Positions 63,577 through 64,000 of a stretch of 64,000 nucleotides of DNA are shown here, piece by piece. The DNA is from an uncultured delta proteobacterium (lineage in GTDB: Bacteria > Myxococcota > Myxococcia > Myxococcales > 40CM-4-68-19), in contig CAIWCD010000018.1 in NCBI GenBank assembly GCA_903911145.1, forward strand, positions 151,681 through 215,680. Direction: 5' to 3'. The notes under the pieces are model-generated. The model did not search any database. It had not been told where the DNA came from and saw nothing but the letters and a program-made list of their open reading frames with translations. Within the stretch, counting starts at the first letter, position 1. Every line of letters starts with the position of its first letter. Position numbers and translations under genes: made by a program.

Positions 63577-64000
63577 CTACCGCTCCATCCGATGCCCCAC
63601 TGCGCGCAGGAGCGCCGCGATCTCTTTCGCGCTCCCAGGCCGCGTGCGTGGCGCCTTCGCGAGCAGACGGTGCGCGAGCACGCAGAGGCCCACCGGCGCG
63701 CCCGGATTGATCGTCGGAATGTCGGTCGGCATCTCGCCCATCACCGCTTCCATCAACTGCATCTGCCCCTCGTGCGGAAACGGCGGGCGGCCGGCGAGGA
63801 ACTCGTAGAGCGTCGCGCCGAGCGAGTAGAGATCCGCGCGCGCATCGAGGATCTCGCCGCGCGCCTGCTCAGGGGCCATGTAGCGCATCGTGCCGACGAC
63901 GCGGCCGACTTCCGTCTTCGACTCGGCGCCCTGCTGTTTCACCAGGCCGAAATCGACGAGCACTGCGCGACGTCCGGGCGTGACGAGGATGTTGCCGGGC
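63577..64000 (-). CDS. Serine/threonine protein kinase, C-terminal part
   Basis: The frame is open to the window edge, so the N-terminal part is missing. The visible 140 residues include PGNILVT (catalytic-loop end), VDFGLVKQQG (DFG motif), GTMRYMAPEQARGE (APE motif), ARADLYSLGATLYEFLAGRPPF and the closing RLLAKAPRTRPGSAKEIAALL. This is a Hanks-type (PknB-like) kinase domain. It ends shortly after the kinase fold, without a C-terminal membrane or sensor domain, so any such domain would have to be N-terminal. It is followed by the family B palindrome. Confidence 0.93.
   Translation of the reverse strand, partial: PGNILVTPGRRAVLVDFGLVKQQGAESKTEVGRVVGTMRYMAPEQARGEILDARADLYSLGATLYEFLAGRPPFPHEGQMQLMEAVMGEMPTDIPTINPGAPVGLCVLAHRLLAKAPRTRPGSAKEIAALLRAVGHRMER

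Overview
The window is high-GC, gene-dense bacterial DNA with no rRNA, tRNA or CRISPR array that I can see. The gene mix suggests a member of the Myxococcota or a related former deltaproteobacterial lineage: an NtrC-type regulator beside its histidine kinase, Cys-rich and carboxypeptidase-regulatory-like lipoproteins, a Hanks-type kinase, an OpcA-containing pentose-phosphate operon and many small exported proteins. This placement is an inference from gene content. No marker gene was compared.

Layout. 1-3.1 kb: the 3' end of secA, a small ORF plus nucleotidyltransferase pair, a palindromic MITE-like element, a VOC protein and a small membrane protein. 3.3-5.2 kb: rpsB and tsf. 5.2-9.6 kb: a palindromic repeat, a DUF3052-like gene, hemF, deoC, deoB and a thioesterase. 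9.7-19.4 kb: a lipoprotein gene facing a six-gene minus-strand operon that encodes a BMP-type (nucleoside-like) ABC transporter and two unusual exported proteins. With deoC and deoB nearby this suggests nucleoside uptake and catabolism. 19.5-26.2 kb: addB and addA. 26.2-32.8 kb: a minus-strand TolC plus membrane-fusion operon, divergent from a kinase / sigma54-activator / exported-protein operon. The shared intergenic region holds a good -24/-12 promoter and a perfect palindrome. 32.8-41.9 kb: a DUF1304 protein, a neutral-ceramidase-like lipoprotein, an exported peptidase followed by a NatAB-type ABC exporter, a TPR protein and a PLD-like protein. 42.0-46.7 kb: two DUF4139 proteins and a DUF4097-like protein in one operon. 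46.7-50.7 kb: a RapA-like helicase and a DedA protein. 50.8-58.8 kb: a pentose-phosphate operon of tkt, a degenerate phosphoglucose-isomerase-like gene, gnd, zwf, opcA and pgl. 58.8-64 kb: sspB, an MsbA-like exporter, an isoprenylcysteine-methyltransferase-family protein, an ankyrin protein and the end of a Ser/Thr kinase.

The most unusual feature is a family of short, AT-richer dispersed repeats, called R1 here, with the core GATCGTTTGA followed by a CCAAT..ATTGG palindrome. About ten copies are scattered over 40 kb. They lie between genes, across start codons, inside signal-peptide coding sequence and in frame inside enzymes, and they are read in several frames. A second family consists of long palindromes at 5.2 and 63.5 kb. 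A third is a 167-bp MITE-like palindrome whose terminal repeats supply the stop codons of both neighbouring convergent genes. Several other low-GC, repeat-rich patches sit in linker regions of otherwise ordinary proteins (SecA, ABC ATPase, MsbA, RapA).
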